Source of the DNA: Psychrobacillus psychrotolerans | Lineage (GTDB): Bacteria > Bacillota > Bacilli > Bacillales_A > Planococcaceae | Assembly (NCBI RefSeq): GCF_900115805.1 | Contig: NZ_FOXU01000006.1 | Span: 1-64,000 of the forward strand | Direction of reading: 5' to 3' | DNA length: 64,000 nt | Part shown: positions 26,502 through 35,223 of the stretch, one piece after another | Layout of the letters: every line of letters starts with the position of its first letter | Numbering within the stretch: the stretch's first letter is position 1 | Position numbers and translations under genes: made by a program | Notes under the pieces: generated by a model | The model's input: the letters and a program-made list of their open reading frames with translations, nothing else | What the model was told of the DNA's origin: nothing | The model's database searches: none

Positions 26502-27341
26502 ATGTCGGTCAAAGAAACGAGAAATTTACTCTTTACATTTGCTGAAAAATGCGAAGAACAGCATGGGAGAGGGGCTGAGACTTTACAGCGAGAGATTATA
26601 TGCGATTCAGTTATGAAGTTTTTCCCAGAGGTAAATTCGGAGGTCATACAATACGAACTTTTAAAAAATGGTTTATTTGAACCGACTGAATGGAAGTCTT
26701 TAAAGAAAACCGTGCGAAAATTAGAACTCAATCATGTTTGGGATATTGTGAAACAAGAATATAAATATTTGCGAGAATTATGGGGAGGTCCCAAGGTTTC
26801 TATTTATATTTATCCGATAAAAAAAGAAAGTGCACAGTGGAGAAAGGATTTTCCCCGTAAAAACGGGATCGCTTATCGAAATGTACTTTTTCTTTTCGTC
26901 TCTCCTGAGCTTAACAAAGAAGAGATTAAAGCATTAGTAGCCCATGAGTATAATCATGTATGTAGATTGAAATTTTTAAGTTCTCCGCCTGCAGCCATCT
27001 CCTTAGCAGATTCAGTGATTATTGAGGGGCTAGGCGAGTTTGCGGTAAAACAGTTGTACGGAAAAAAGTGGATAGCTCCTTGGACGAATATGTATCGTTT
27101 GGAAGAGGCGAAAGAAGTGTGGGAAAGGCATTTTGTACCTGGCTTGCACATAAAGGGTATTAAAAATCATCAGCTTTACTTATTTGGTCAAAATAAGACG
27201 CCGTTTCCGAAGTGGATTGGCTATCATATTGGCTATCAAATTGTGTATACGTACAATAAAAAACGTGGGCCTTTTGTTATGAAGGAATTGCTGCTTAAGA
27301 CATCTGATGAAATTATAGCAGGCTCTGATTTTGCTATATAA
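26502..27341 (+). CDS. yjaZ: DUF2268 putative zinc metalloprotease (YjaZ-like)
   Basis: A 279-residue protein of the DUF2268 family. The zinc-binding motif HEYNH is at about residues 148-152, and SVIIEGLGEFAV about 25 residues later supplies the likely third ligand Glu. No signal peptide is seen, so it is cytoplasmic. The start is ATG 26502 with AAGGAGAGGG upstream. The substrate is unknown; the B. subtilis relative is YjaZ. A perfect hairpin follows. Confidence 0.78.
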   Translation: MSVKETRNLLFTFAEKCEEQHGRGAETLQREIICDSVMKFFPEVNSEVIQYELLKNGLFEPTEWKSLKKTVRKLELNHVWDIVKQEYKYLRELWGGPKVSIYIYPIKKESAQWRKDFPRKNGIAYRNVLFLFVSPELNKEEIKALVAHEYNHVCRLKFLSSPPAAISLADSVIIEGLGEFAVKQLYGKKWIAPWTNMYRLEEAKEVWERHFVPGLHIKGIKNHQLYLFGQNKTPFPKWIGYHIGYQIVYTYNKKRGPFVMKELLLKTSDEIIAGSDFAI

Positions 27342-27361
27342 ACTGGAATACTTTCCTATAC

Positions 27362-27402
27362 AAAAAGCGTCATCTCTGACTTTCAAGAGATGACGCTTTT
27401 TT
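27362..27402. terminator. Bidirectional terminator
   Basis: AAAAAGCGTCATCTCT and AGAGATGACGCTTTTTT pair around a short loop, between convergent genes. Confidence 0.88.
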
Positions 27403-27421
27403 GGAAGGAATTCATTTTTAT

Positions 27422-28300
27422 CTAATATTGTAGCAGCTCAGAGGATTCACCATTACTCAAATCAATAGTTTCAATAAATCTTTCAACTGTAGTTGTTAAA
27501 TACGTATTGGAACGTCTGATAAATACGGTTTTAATTTCACTGTATTTCGTAGGCAATAAATGACAGTGGATCAGTCCACGGGCCTCTAAATGGGACACTG
27601 CTGACCTTGGGATAAAAGTGATGCCTAAGCCAGCGACAACACTGCTTAAAATCGTTTCTAACGTTCCAAACTCCATTACTTTTTTAGGAACTATATTTTC
27701 ATCTTTATACCAAGCTTCTAATCTCGCTCTGTATCCACAGCCTTTGCTAAAACATAAAAAGGGTTCATTTTTCAGTTGTTCTAGAGTTGTAGTATTTATA
27801 TTCGATATTAATACTAGTTCTTCTTGAAAAACATCATGGGAGACAAGCTCTGGATGGGGAGTAGTTTCTGTAACAAAAGCTCCGTCTAATCGATGATTCA
27901 ATACTTCCTCCTGCAGTTTTTCTGTGACACCTGAGAAGAGAGAAAGGTCTACCTCTTTATACTTTTTAGTAAATGTAGATAAAATAGTTGGTAGTTTTAT
28001 AACAGTTTCGACTGTTCCAATTTCTAATTTTCCCGATGGGTGTTCTTTATTTTGCACTACCTTTTTCATTTCGTTGGTTAATGATAAAATTTGCTCACAA
28101 TATACTAATAGCTTTTTTCCTTCAGGTGTTAAATTCATCCCTCTATTATGGCGGTTAAATAATGGTGTATTTAGCTCTACTTCTAATTTTTTAATACGTG
28201 CTGTAATGTTGGATTGAACATAACTCAGTTCTTTTGCGACTGCTGTAACTGTTCCTTTTTGTGCAACAAGTTGAAATATTTCTAAGTCTTTTAACTCCAC
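27422..28300 (-). CDS. LysR-family transcriptional regulator
   Basis: A 292-residue regulator. Residues 1-60 are the LysR helix-turn-helix (LEIFQLVAQKGTVTAVAKELSYVQSNITARIKKLE). Residues 90-285 form the periplasmic-binding-like effector domain. The start is GTG 28300 behind AAAGGAGAG. It is divergent from an EamA exporter gene and probably controls it, which is the usual LysR arrangement. The effector is unknown. Confidence 0.88.
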   Translation of the reverse strand: MELKDLEIFQLVAQKGTVTAVAKELSYVQSNITARIKKLEVELNTPLFNRHNRGMNLTPEGKKLLVYCEQILSLTNEMKKVVQNKEHPSGKLEIGTVETVIKLPTILSTFTKKYKEVDLSLFSGVTEKLQEEVLNHRLDGAFVTETTPHPELVSHDVFQEELVLISNINTTTLEQLKNEPFLCFSKGCGYRARLEAWYKDENIVPKKVMEFGTLETILSSVVAGLGITFIPRSAVSHLEARGLIHCHLLPTKYSEIKTVFIRRSNTYLTTTVERFIETIDLSNGESSELLQY

Positions 28301-28323
28301 CTTGCATTCTCTCCTTTGTAAAA

Positions 28324-28380
28324 TTACATGATATCACAATAAATGATACATAACATCAAAAATAATCATTTTACATGATA
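28324..28380. promoter_or_regulatory. Direct repeat in divergent promoter region, possible LysR sites
   Basis: TTACATGATA occurs at 28324-28333 and again at 28371-28380, 47 bases apart, in the gap between lysR and the exporter gene. The spacing would allow a LysR tetramer to span the promoter. This is inference only. Confidence 0.4.
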
Positions 28381-28432
28381 GGTAATCATGACGTTTAATA
28401 GATAAGGGAATACGAGAAGGAGAATAAATTTT

Positions 28433-29401
28433 ATGAAAAATAATATTTTTTTAGGTGCCTTATTATGTTTTATCGCAAGTGTGTCATGGGGAGCAATGTT
28501 TCCGGTAGCGCATCATGCTTTTACTTATATTGATCCATTTTACTTTACTATTTTCCGCTACGGAGCAGTCTCCATAATTTTAGTTTTACTTTTACTATGG
28601 AAGGAAGGACCAAAGGCGTTTCGATTGGAGGGAAAGGGAAGGTTATTATGGTTTTTTGGGACAATGGCTTTTACTGTCTATAACTTACTTATTTTCTGGG
28701 GTGAAGACTTACTAGGAGAACCAGGTGTTATGGTTGCTTCTATTATGGAATCGTTAATGCCCATGATTTCAATTATAATCGTTTGGCTATTTTATAGACG
28801 CCGTCCTTATTCATTTACAATTTTATGTGTGGTGGTTTCTTTTGTGGGAGCAATACTTGTTATTACTAAAGGTGATATCACTTCCTTTTTGACTGCTACC
28901 AATAATATAATTCCATCTATATTGATTTTCATCGCGGTTATTGGCTGGGTTATTTATACAATGGGTGGAGACAAGTTTAGAGGCTGGTCTGTGCTTCGTT
29001 ATTCGACATTAAGCTGTTTACTAGGTACGATTTCTGCAGTTGTCATTGTAGCAATAGCAACGATGGTAGGATACGTCTCTGTGCCGACATTTGGTACTAT
29101 TCAAACAGTTAGTCCACATCTGCTATTTATGATTGTCTTTCCTGGAGTTATTGCTTTAGTTGGATGGAATATTGGTGTTAGTATTCTTTCGCCTTTAAAT
29201 GCTTTGTTGTTTATTAACTTTGTTCCTGTTACGACACTTGTTATTTCAAGTGTTCAAGGTAACCATATCTCTTCCTTTGAAATTATAGGAGTTGGTTTTA
29301 TCATTCTGGCTCTTCTTGCTAATAATATTTTTGTCCGTTTAATTCAAAAGAAAGAGACGAGTCAACAAGTAAAGCAAAGTTTACAAGAGAGTATTTCCTA
29401 G
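28433..29401 (+). CDS. EamA/DMT-family transporter
   Basis: A 322-residue membrane protein with ten hydrophobic segments in two EamA repeats (about 5-140 and 155-300). FIASVSWGAMFPV at the first helix and a VPVTTLVISSV near the last repeat are typical. Members export amino acids or other metabolites. It is divergent from the LysR gene, which suggests substrate-controlled export. The start is ATG 28433 with AAGGAG upstream. Confidence 0.85.
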   Translation: MKNNIFLGALLCFIASVSWGAMFPVAHHAFTYIDPFYFTIFRYGAVSIILVLLLLWKEGPKAFRLEGKGRLLWFFGTMAFTVYNLLIFWGEDLLGEPGVMVASIMESLMPMISIIIVWLFYRRRPYSFTILCVVVSFVGAILVITKGDITSFLTATNNIIPSILIFIAVIGWVIYTMGGDKFRGWSVLRYSTLSCLLGTISAVVIVAIATMVGYVSVPTFGTIQTVSPHLLFMIVFPGVIALVGWNIGVSILSPLNALLFINFVPVTTLVISSVQGNHISSFEIIGVGFIILALLANNIFVRLIQKKETSQQVKQSLQESIS

Positions 29402-29405
29402 TTAT

Positions 29406-29457
29406 AAAGCGACTTTCACTACAATGAAAATATTGTAGAAGAAGGCGCTTTTTTTGT
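29406..29457 (+). terminator. Terminator
   Basis: AAAGCG.CTTTC.CTACAAT pairs with ATTGTAG.GAAG.CGCTTT and a T-run follows. Confidence 0.7.
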
Positions 29458-29505
29458 GAATATTTACGCTATACTAGTTTTAGTATAATAAGGTTGGTGG
29501 GAATA

Positions 29506-30387
29506 ATGTTTAAATATATGGGAGAATTATTATTAGTACTTACCGCTATTATTTGGGGTAGTGGATTTGTAGCAAGTGCAGTAGCTTTGGAACATTATAC
29601 GCCGTATCAGATTTTAGCTGGCAGGTTTTTAATCGGAGGGGTTATATTAAGTCTTATATTTTTCAAAAAGTTTAATAAGCTAAACAAAAGTACGCTTATT
29701 AAAGGAGCGCTATTAGGGCTATTTTTATATATTGCTTTTGCTCTTCAAACAGTGGGACTCCAATTTACAACACCATCCAAAAACGCTTTTTTAACAGCCG
29801 TGAATGTTGTTATCGTTCCATTTATAGGATTTCTTTTATATAAAAGAAAAATAGATATGTACGAACTAACTGGTGCTATTCTCGCTGTTGTTGGTATTGC
29901 TGTCCTATCTTTAAAATTATCTTCGGACATCAATGTGGGAGATGTATTGACCTTAGGTTGTGCGGTAGGATTTGCTTTTCATATTTTTTACACGGCTAAG
30001 TTTGTTAAGACGGAAGATCCTGTTGTGCTTACGATTGTCCAAATGGTTACTGCAGCAGTTATTGGTTGTATCGTCATACTATTTAGAGGAGAAACGAGTT
30101 TTTCCGTCGAATCTGAAGGTGTGCTGAATCTGTTATACTTAGGAATTTTTTCTACAACGATTGCTTTTCTCATGCAAACAGTGGCTCAAAAATATATTAC
30201 AGAAACTAAGGCAGCCATTATATTAGCTACTGAATCGTTTTGGGGCATGGTCTTTTCCATTATCATTTTGAGTGAAATCATGACAGGAAGAATGATTATT
30301 GGAGCATTTCTCATTTTGTTAGCTATTCTAATTTCCGAAACAAAAATGGGATTTTTGAAAAAGGATAAAATGAAAACAGTCGGCTGA
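29506..30387 (+). CDS. EamA/DMT-family transporter
   Basis: A 293-residue membrane protein with ten hydrophobic segments in two EamA halves. The first helix has AIIWGSGFVASAVAL, and APL-type ends appear in FTTPSKNAFLTAVNVVIVPF. It is only distantly like the preceding exporter, so the pair is not a recent duplication. A terminator separates them. ATG 29506 follows GGTGGG; an in-frame TTG at 29494 lies within that site. The substrate is unknown. Confidence 0.85.
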   Translation: MFKYMGELLLVLTAIIWGSGFVASAVALEHYTPYQILAGRFLIGGVILSLIFFKKFNKLNKSTLIKGALLGLFLYIAFALQTVGLQFTTPSKNAFLTAVNVVIVPFIGFLLYKRKIDMYELTGAILAVVGIAVLSLKLSSDINVGDVLTLGCAVGFAFHIFYTAKFVKTEDPVVLTIVQMVTAAVIGCIVILFRGETSFSVESEGVLNLLYLGIFSTTIAFLMQTVAQKYITETKAAIILATESFWGMVFSIIILSEIMTGRMIIGAFLILLAILISETKMGFLKKDKMKTVG

Positions 30388-30645
30388 TTTTACAGTTTGT
30401 GGTATAGAATCTCGCTGGAGCTTTTTGTGAAGATATGTAGTTTTACAATCGATTCACAAGATAGTATTATTTTGACTCCAGCGGCCACACTGTATGGAAG
30501 ACGTATGCATTCATTCATGAGAGATGAATCATACTCGGGTTCCTGCATTATCCCAACATTGGTTTTTAAAATGAAAAAAATTTTCTCCACAGTCTTTTTA
30601 CTTTAGTGTCCTTTTTTACTAAAGCATGATATTACCTCCAGAAAC

Positions 30646-30726
30646 CTATCTTGTAAAAAGCAGCCAAATTAAAACAATAACAATAGCGATAAAAACCCAA
30701 GTAATGGCTTGGCTACTTTTTTTCAT
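30646..30726 (-). CDS. 26-residue single-span membrane microprotein
   Basis: ATG 30726 on the minus strand follows a textbook AGGAGG (TTAAGAGGAGGTTTTGTAATG) and opens a 27-codon frame ending in TAG. It codes for a Lys-Lys-Ser start, a 16-residue hydrophobic stretch (WVFIAIVIVLIWLLF) and a final TR. This plan fits a small inner-membrane protein. No homologue is recognised. The strong ribosome site makes a chance frame less likely. Confidence 0.55.
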   Translation of the reverse strand: MKKSSQAITWVFIAIVIVLIWLLFTR

Positions 30727-30787
30727 TACAAAACCTCCTCTTAAAACACTTTAATACTAAACTGTTTTTATTAAAATAAGGAAATAT

Positions 30788-31234
30788 TTATTTCCTTTTT
30801 CTACTAAAATATGGACCTAAACTTGTTTCATGTGTATTAACGTATGTCCAAGTGAAATCCTTATCAACGACAAAGATATCACCTTCATTATAGTCATCTT
30901 TCTGTACAAAATCACTGGCAGTAACAAATGTTGCATTTTCTATGATCAACGCGTAATCAGAGTTTTGATAGAATACGTAACATGTATTTTTTGATATATT
31001 ATTAAATGCTTCATTGGCTTGCGTTTCTTTTAAACAATCTCTTTTTTCATAACTAAAAATATGCCATAAGTAGCCATGAGCAAAACCGTTATAAGACAGA
31101 TGAATTTCTTCCTTCTCTTTATAGCTAAGGTGTCCAGCAAAACTATCTTCCCATTGCTGCCGTATATAAGGTCCCCAACCTGGTATTTCTCTCGCCTGTA
31201 CTTTTTTTATTTTAAGCCGATTTACTATATCCAT
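30788..31234 (-). CDS. DUF4275-like protein
   Basis: A 148-residue soluble protein with HGYLWHIFSYEKRDCL (about 54-69), a central YVFYQ strand and the C-terminal VVDKDFTWTYVNTHET and GPYF. These resemble the DUF4275 family of Bacillales, whose role is unknown. I use ATG 31234, five bases after GGAGGT; the ATG at 31246 overlaps that site. Confidence 0.65.
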   Translation of the reverse strand: MDIVNRLKIKKVQAREIPGWGPYIRQQWEDSFAGHLSYKEKEEIHLSYNGFAHGYLWHIFSYEKRDCLKETQANEAFNNISKNTCYVFYQNSDYALIIENATFVTASDFVQKDDYNEGDIFVVDKDFTWTYVNTHETSLGPYFSRKRK

Positions 31235-31348
31235 AAATACCTCCATAAATATAAAAGTTCATTCGTTTCAAAAGTTCTAGCTAAAAGTCTTCACTAATTT
31301 GAACCAAACAATCTATGCCTCTTAAGTTGAACTTGGAAAGAAGAGGTG

Positions 31349-31385
31349 CTTATTATTATTCCACTAAGGATGCGTTGGTTGTTAA
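31349..31385 (+). repeat. Possible distant relative of the cassette-type repeat
   Basis: CTTATTATTATTCCACTAAG followed by GATGCGTTGGTTG has the outer CTTATT, the CCACTAA and a TGC..TT in the right order, as in arm 1 of copies C and D. It is much diverged and lies outside the main array. Confidence 0.25.
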
Positions 31386-31397
31386 AAGCGTCTGTCT

Positions 31398-31952
31398 TTA
31401 CTCATTAAATCTTCCCATGATTATGGTATTATAATAATTCCCATCTGATAGTAGCTTATCCTTCTTCAATACTCCTTCTTCTTCAAAACCATATTTTTTA
31501 TAAAGCATGATGGCTTTTTGATTAGTTTCCAGTACGTTCAAAGTAATTTTCTTAATTTCGTTTGTATCAGCGAACTTAATTGTTTCTTTTAACAAGTTTG
31601 TACCAATGCCGTATCCCCAGAAATCCTTAAGTACACAAACGCCAAATGCAACTTTATGAGACATTCTTTTCAACTGACTTCCTTCACACCTTGAAAAGCC
31701 AACAACCTTACCGTTTGCTTCGCAAACTAAAAATAGATTATAAGGACTTTTGGTGTCTTCAATGATTAGTTGTTTAAAACTAGCTTCATCTATGTATGCT
31801 TCGCCCATTTCTCTATCCATATTTTCTGTTTCGCCATCTATCTGCAACCTCACTTCAGCTAAAGTTTTCGCATCCTCCTCTTTTGCTGACCTTATTACAT
31901 AACTCAAATTTCGTATATTAAATTTTATTGGATTTCCTCTAATTACAAACAT
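31398..31952 (-). CDS. GNAT-family N-acetyltransferase
   Basis: A 184-residue acetyltransferase. Motif A is VCVLKDFWGYGIGTNLLKETI (about 105-125) and motif B is LNVLETNQKAIMLYKKYGFEEEG (about 137-159), as in the YhhY/SpeG-like branch. ATG 31952 lies directly after AAAGGAG with almost no spacing, so translation may be weak or start elsewhere. The substrate is unknown. Confidence 0.82.
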   Translation of the reverse strand: MFVIRGNPIKFNIRNLSYVIRSAKEEDAKTLAEVRLQIDGETENMDREMGEAYIDEASFKQLIIEDTKSPYNLFLVCEANGKVVGFSRCEGSQLKRMSHKVAFGVCVLKDFWGYGIGTNLLKETIKFADTNEIKKITLNVLETNQKAIMLYKKYGFEEEGVLKKDKLLSDGNYYNTIIMGRFNE

Positions 31953-32137
31953 CTCCTTTCTGCAACTTTCTGCAGTTTAGTTTAAGCAAACACTTTCACA
32001 TATTTTAATATTTCAATTTCTCTTCATGTATGAATCGTTATTTCTGGTAAAAGATAAGAACGAATCTTAGTTGTTTTCGATATGTTATCCCATATCGTCG
32101 CTATCATTCGTAGAACTAATGAAGGAGGAGTTAATCA

Positions 32138-32458
32138 GTGGGATTTATACATCGGCTTGCTTTAGCCCTCGTTATAATTGGTGCAATTAACTGGGGATTG
32201 ATCGGCTTTTTCGAATTCGATTTAGTTGCTTCTATTTTTGGAGGTCAGACTGCAGCTTTTTCTAGAGTGATCTATGCATTAGTAGGAATAAGCGGCTTAA
32301 TCTGCATTCCACTTTTATTTAGGACGTCCGAGGAAGAAGAGTTCGGAACAAGCAGACAAAGTTCTCGAAACCTTCAATATGGAACTGAATTCGGGGAGGA
32401 ACCAGAATTCACGGATATAAATGAAGCAGCTTCAAAAGAGAATGAGAAAAATAAATAA
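32138..32458 (+). CDS. yuzA: DUF378 membrane protein (YuzA-like)
   Basis: A 106-residue protein with two or three membrane segments. The family motif is GAINWGLIGFFEFDLV at about residues 15-30, with VIYALVGISGL following. The last 40 residues are an acidic hydrophilic tail not present in the shorter B. subtilis YuzA. The start is GTG 32138 behind AAGGAGGAG. The role is unknown. Confidence 0.8.
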   Translation: MGFIHRLALALVIIGAINWGLIGFFEFDLVASIFGGQTAAFSRVIYALVGISGLICIPLLFRTSEEEEFGTSRQSSRNLQYGTEFGEEPEFTDINEAASKENEKNK

Positions 32459-32462
32459 CTAA

Positions 32463-32509
32463 GAAAGGATAGATAACTGCACCTTCAAGCAGATTATCTA
32501 TCCTTTTTT
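32463..32509. terminator. Bidirectional terminator
   Basis: AAGGATAGATAA and TTATCTATCCTT pair perfectly across 17 bases, followed by T on the + strand, between convergent genes. Confidence 0.8.
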
Positions 32510-32534
32510 AATAAGCATTTATTTAAGCGGAAAC

Positions 32535-33311
32535 TTATTTCCCCTTAAAAATCGGCTTTCTTTTTTCCCCGAAGGCTTGTAATGCTTCTAATCGATCTTC
32601 TGTAGGTATTGTAATTTCATATGCTTTTCTTTCAATACTTAAGCCAGTTTGTAGATCAACATTCATCCCATGTTTTACAGCGAATTTAGCTTGCTGCAAA
32701 GCAATTGGTCCATTTGCAAGCATTAGTTGTGCAAATGCCTCTGTTTCTTCTTGGAGAGCTTCTCGAGTTGTTACCTTTGTTACTAATCCATAGGACATCG
32801 CTTCATCTGCTTTTAGTCGTCTAGCAGTTAATATCAATTCTAATGCTTTAGATTCTCCTATTAGCCTTGGCAGACGTTGAGTTCCACCAGCTCCTGGGAT
32901 TATTGCTAAACTTGTCTCCGTCAAGCCAAGTAGAATATCAGCTGAAGCAATTCTAAAATCACAGGCAAGCGCCAATTCTGTTCCGCCACCAAAAGCATAG
33001 CCATTTAGCATAGCTATAGTGGGTTGAGGAAGGTTTTCAATCGCTGTAAATACTTCGCCAATTTTATATATATTCCGTTTAACTTGTTGATCAGTTAATG
33101 TTTTTCGTTCCTTTAAGTCTGCACCAACACTAAATGATTTTTCTCCTGCACCCGTGAAAATAACAACACGAATATCAGGGTTAATACGTATAGATTCTGT
33201 AATATCTCCGAGTTTACGTAGCATTTCATAGTTAAATGCATTTAATGCGTCTGGTCTGTTTAGCGTGACATATGCTATATTCCCCTGTTGTGTATAACGA
33301 ATAGATTCCAT
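32535..33311 (-). CDS. Enoyl-CoA hydratase/isomerase family protein
   Basis: A 258-residue crotonase-fold enzyme that adds water to 2-enoyl-CoA. The oxyanion-hole loops are FSVGADLKE (about 62-70) and NGYAFGGGTELALACDFRIA (about 104-123). Catalytic acids appear in TETSLAIIPGAGGTQRL (about 133-149), with both Glu and Gly as in hydratases. It resembles B. subtilis YngF. ATG 33311 has GGGGAGA upstream. It may serve fatty acid or branched amino acid breakdown. Confidence 0.85.
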   Translation of the reverse strand: MESIRYTQQGNIAYVTLNRPDALNAFNYEMLRKLGDITESIRINPDIRVVIFTGAGEKSFSVGADLKERKTLTDQQVKRNIYKIGEVFTAIENLPQPTIAMLNGYAFGGGTELALACDFRIASADILLGLTETSLAIIPGAGGTQRLPRLIGESKALELILTARRLKADEAMSYGLVTKVTTREALQEETEAFAQLMLANGPIALQQAKFAVKHGMNVDLQTGLSIERKAYEITIPTEDRLEALQAFGEKRKPIFKGK

Positions 33312-33467
33312 TATTATTTCTCCCCTTTCGACGTTCTTCCCCATTACCAAACATATCATGTTCCAAGTTTTCTGTCATCCACAGGTAATAATTAGAAAAT
33401 ACATCGATTTCCTTGGAAATATTTGCTACAATAGACATATTGAATATTTAGGATTTGAGGAGTTTGT

Positions 33468-34697
33468 ATGGATGTTTTTGTGGCAAGACAACCAATCTTT
33501 ACAAAAAATGAGCATATTTTTGCCTTTGAATTATTGTATCGTAATAGTGGTACGAATGTATTTCCTATTACAGACGGAGATTTTGCGACTTTAGAGGTAT
33601 TAACTCATTCATTTTTGACGATTGGTATAAACAACCTTGTTGGAGAAAAATTATGCTTTATTAACTTTACAGAAAACTTATTAGATAATACAGTATTTGA
33701 CAAGATTCCACCTAAACGTGTTGTTGTGGAAGTTCTAGAGGATATTTCGATTACGCCGTCTTTAATTGAAAAGCTTAAATATATTAAAAAACTTGGATTC
33801 TTAATTGCATTGGATGATTTTATATTACATGAAAATATAAACTTATATGATGAATTATTTAGTTTAGTTAATTTTATAAAAGTAGATTTTATGTTGAGTA
33901 AACCTTCTGAAAGACAAGTAATTGAAAAAATTGTGAAGAACAATTATCCTCATATTGTCCTGTTAGCTGAAAAAGTAGAAACGCGTGAAGAATTTTATCA
34001 GGCAAAAGAAGCTGGATACGGGTTATTCCAAGGGTACTTTTTTGCTAAACCTGAAATTATTAAAGGAACAGACGTACCTGCTAATATGGCACAATATTTT
34101 CGTATTATTAGCTTACTTAGTGACCCAGTTTCTTCTATTGAACAAATAGCAGAGGAAATAGAGCGTGATGTGTCGCTTTCCTTTAAAGTTTTGAAAATTA
34201 TTAACTCTCCAACCTCCAGAAAAAGATCTAAGATTCGTTCCATTAAACAAGCTGTAGTGATGTTGGGCCTTGAAGAATTGAATCATTGGTTATATGTATT
34301 AATGTTAAGAGAGTCGACCGTAAATTCAAATGGTGATGGCATGGCTCTAATTGAAGCATCCTTATTTCGTGCGAAGTTTTGTGAGCTGTTAGCCAAAAAT
34401 CATTCATTACGAAACTCTTCTGAATACTTTCTTGTAGGAATGTTTTCTTTAATAGATACATTATTGCATCAAAAGATGACTCTTTTGCTTCAAGAACTTC
34501 CTCTCACAGATGAGGTAATAGAGACGCTAGCAGGAGAAAATACTGATATGACTCCTTATTTAGAACTTGCCGTAGCATGCGACGAAGTTAGATGGAATGC
34601 TATGATCGCAGGTGCTGGAGCTATGGGTATTGATCATATTACATTAAACAAATATTATTTAGAAGCCCGTAGGTGGGCTATGGATATAGTAGCTTAA
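33468..34697 (+). CDS. yuxH: EAL and HDOD domain protein (YuxH-like)
   Basis: A 409-residue signalling protein. An N-terminal EAL-type domain (about 1-200) starts FVARQPIFTKNEHIFAFELLYR. The usual EAL triplet reads FEL, and most metal-binding acids are not obvious, so c-di-GMP hydrolysis is doubtful. The C-terminal HDOD domain (about 200-390) has LSDPVSSIEQIAEEIERDVSLSFKVLKIINS and a SIKQAVVMLGLEEL core. It matches YuxH in length. ATG 33468 follows GAGGAG. Terminated at 34697-34736. Confidence 0.85.
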   Translation: MDVFVARQPIFTKNEHIFAFELLYRNSGTNVFPITDGDFATLEVLTHSFLTIGINNLVGEKLCFINFTENLLDNTVFDKIPPKRVVVEVLEDISITPSLIEKLKYIKKLGFLIALDDFILHENINLYDELFSLVNFIKVDFMLSKPSERQVIEKIVKNNYPHIVLLAEKVETREEFYQAKEAGYGLFQGYFFAKPEIIKGTDVPANMAQYFRIISLLSDPVSSIEQIAEEIERDVSLSFKVLKIINSPTSRKRSKIRSIKQAVVMLGLEELNHWLYVLMLRESTVNSNGDGMALIEASLFRAKFCELLAKNHSLRNSSEYFLVGMFSLIDTLLHQKMTLLLQELPLTDEVIETLAGENTDMTPYLELAVACDEVRWNAMIAGAGAMGIDHITLNKYYLEARRWAMDIVA

Positions 34698-34736
34698 GAA
34701 CAACTGCCATTTTTAGAGATGGCAGTTGTTCTTTTT
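34697..34736 (+). terminator. Terminator
   Basis: A perfect 14-base stem (AGAACAACTGCCAT) with an eight-base loop, then TTTTT. Confidence 0.88.
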
Positions 34737-34806
34737 AGTGATTGTTCTTTCTAATGTTTCATTTATATACCAATAACTCGTTTGTTGCTTTTTCCGATAA
34801 AAGTAG

Positions 34807-34834
34807 TACAATTAATAATAAGAACGTACGTTCC
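34807..34834 (+). promoter_or_regulatory. LexA/DinR-type SOS box at the promoter of a 121-residue gene
   Basis: GAACGTACGTTC (34822-34833) is a perfect palindrome of the GAAC-N4-GTTC form bound by Bacillus LexA. It lies ten bases after a TACAAT -10 element (34807-34812), which has TTGCTT about 16 bases before it. This position suits repression. Confidence 0.6.
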
Positions 34835-34857
34835 TAAAAGGAGAAGGAGGAGTAGTT

Positions 34858-35223
34858 ATGCCATTAATACCGGAAGAGGCAATTCCATATCTTGAAAACA
34901 TGATTTATCTTCCAATGGTCTTGACTATTTTAGAAAAAGATCGGACTATTTTTGAAAATGCTCCATTTAAATTGAAGCGTCCGTATATCGTTTTAGTAGA
35001 AGAAGCAGGAAAGCAAGTACAAAAAGAGTTAAAGCAGACGCATATGTACATGAAGCGTCACAGTATGAAAGTTCTTCGGGGAGAAGGAGATGATATGTTC
35101 ACAGAGTATGTATTTTTTCATGGTGGCTATGAAGAACATCGTCGTTACTTAAATGTTCGTCTCCGCAATAGAGTTGAAGAACTACTATCTATATATTTGG
35201 CAGTAGTAGAAAAACTTCGTTAG
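34858..35223 (+). CDS. Conserved-looking cytoplasmic protein, unknown function, probable SOS gene
   Basis: A 121-residue soluble, basic protein with a helical plan (PEEAIPYLENMIYLPMVLTILEKD), a strand-like PYIVLVEEA, then a Lys/Arg-rich middle and a YEEHRRYLNVRLRNRVEELL helix. I do not recognise the family. ATG 34858 has GGAGAAGGAGGAG upstream. The LexA-like box at its promoter suggests DNA-damage induction. Its stop codon overlaps the comK stop codon tail to tail. Confidence 0.6.
   Translation: MPLIPEEAIPYLENMIYLPMVLTILEKDRTIFENAPFKLKRPYIVLVEEAGKQVQKELKQTHMYMKRHSMKVLRGEGDDMFTEYVFFHGGYEEHRRYLNVRLRNRVEELLSIYLAVVEKLR

Noticed and set aside
30390-30606. Overlapping frames on both strands after the second EamA gene
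   Set aside because: Neither has a ribosome site or a protein-like composition. The region looks non-coding.
30598-30626. Cassette-type repeat near the EamA genes (CTTTAGT...ACTAAAG)
   Set aside because: It shares only CTTTAGT with the core. The rest is unlike the repeat, so it is more likely an ordinary weak terminator hairpin.
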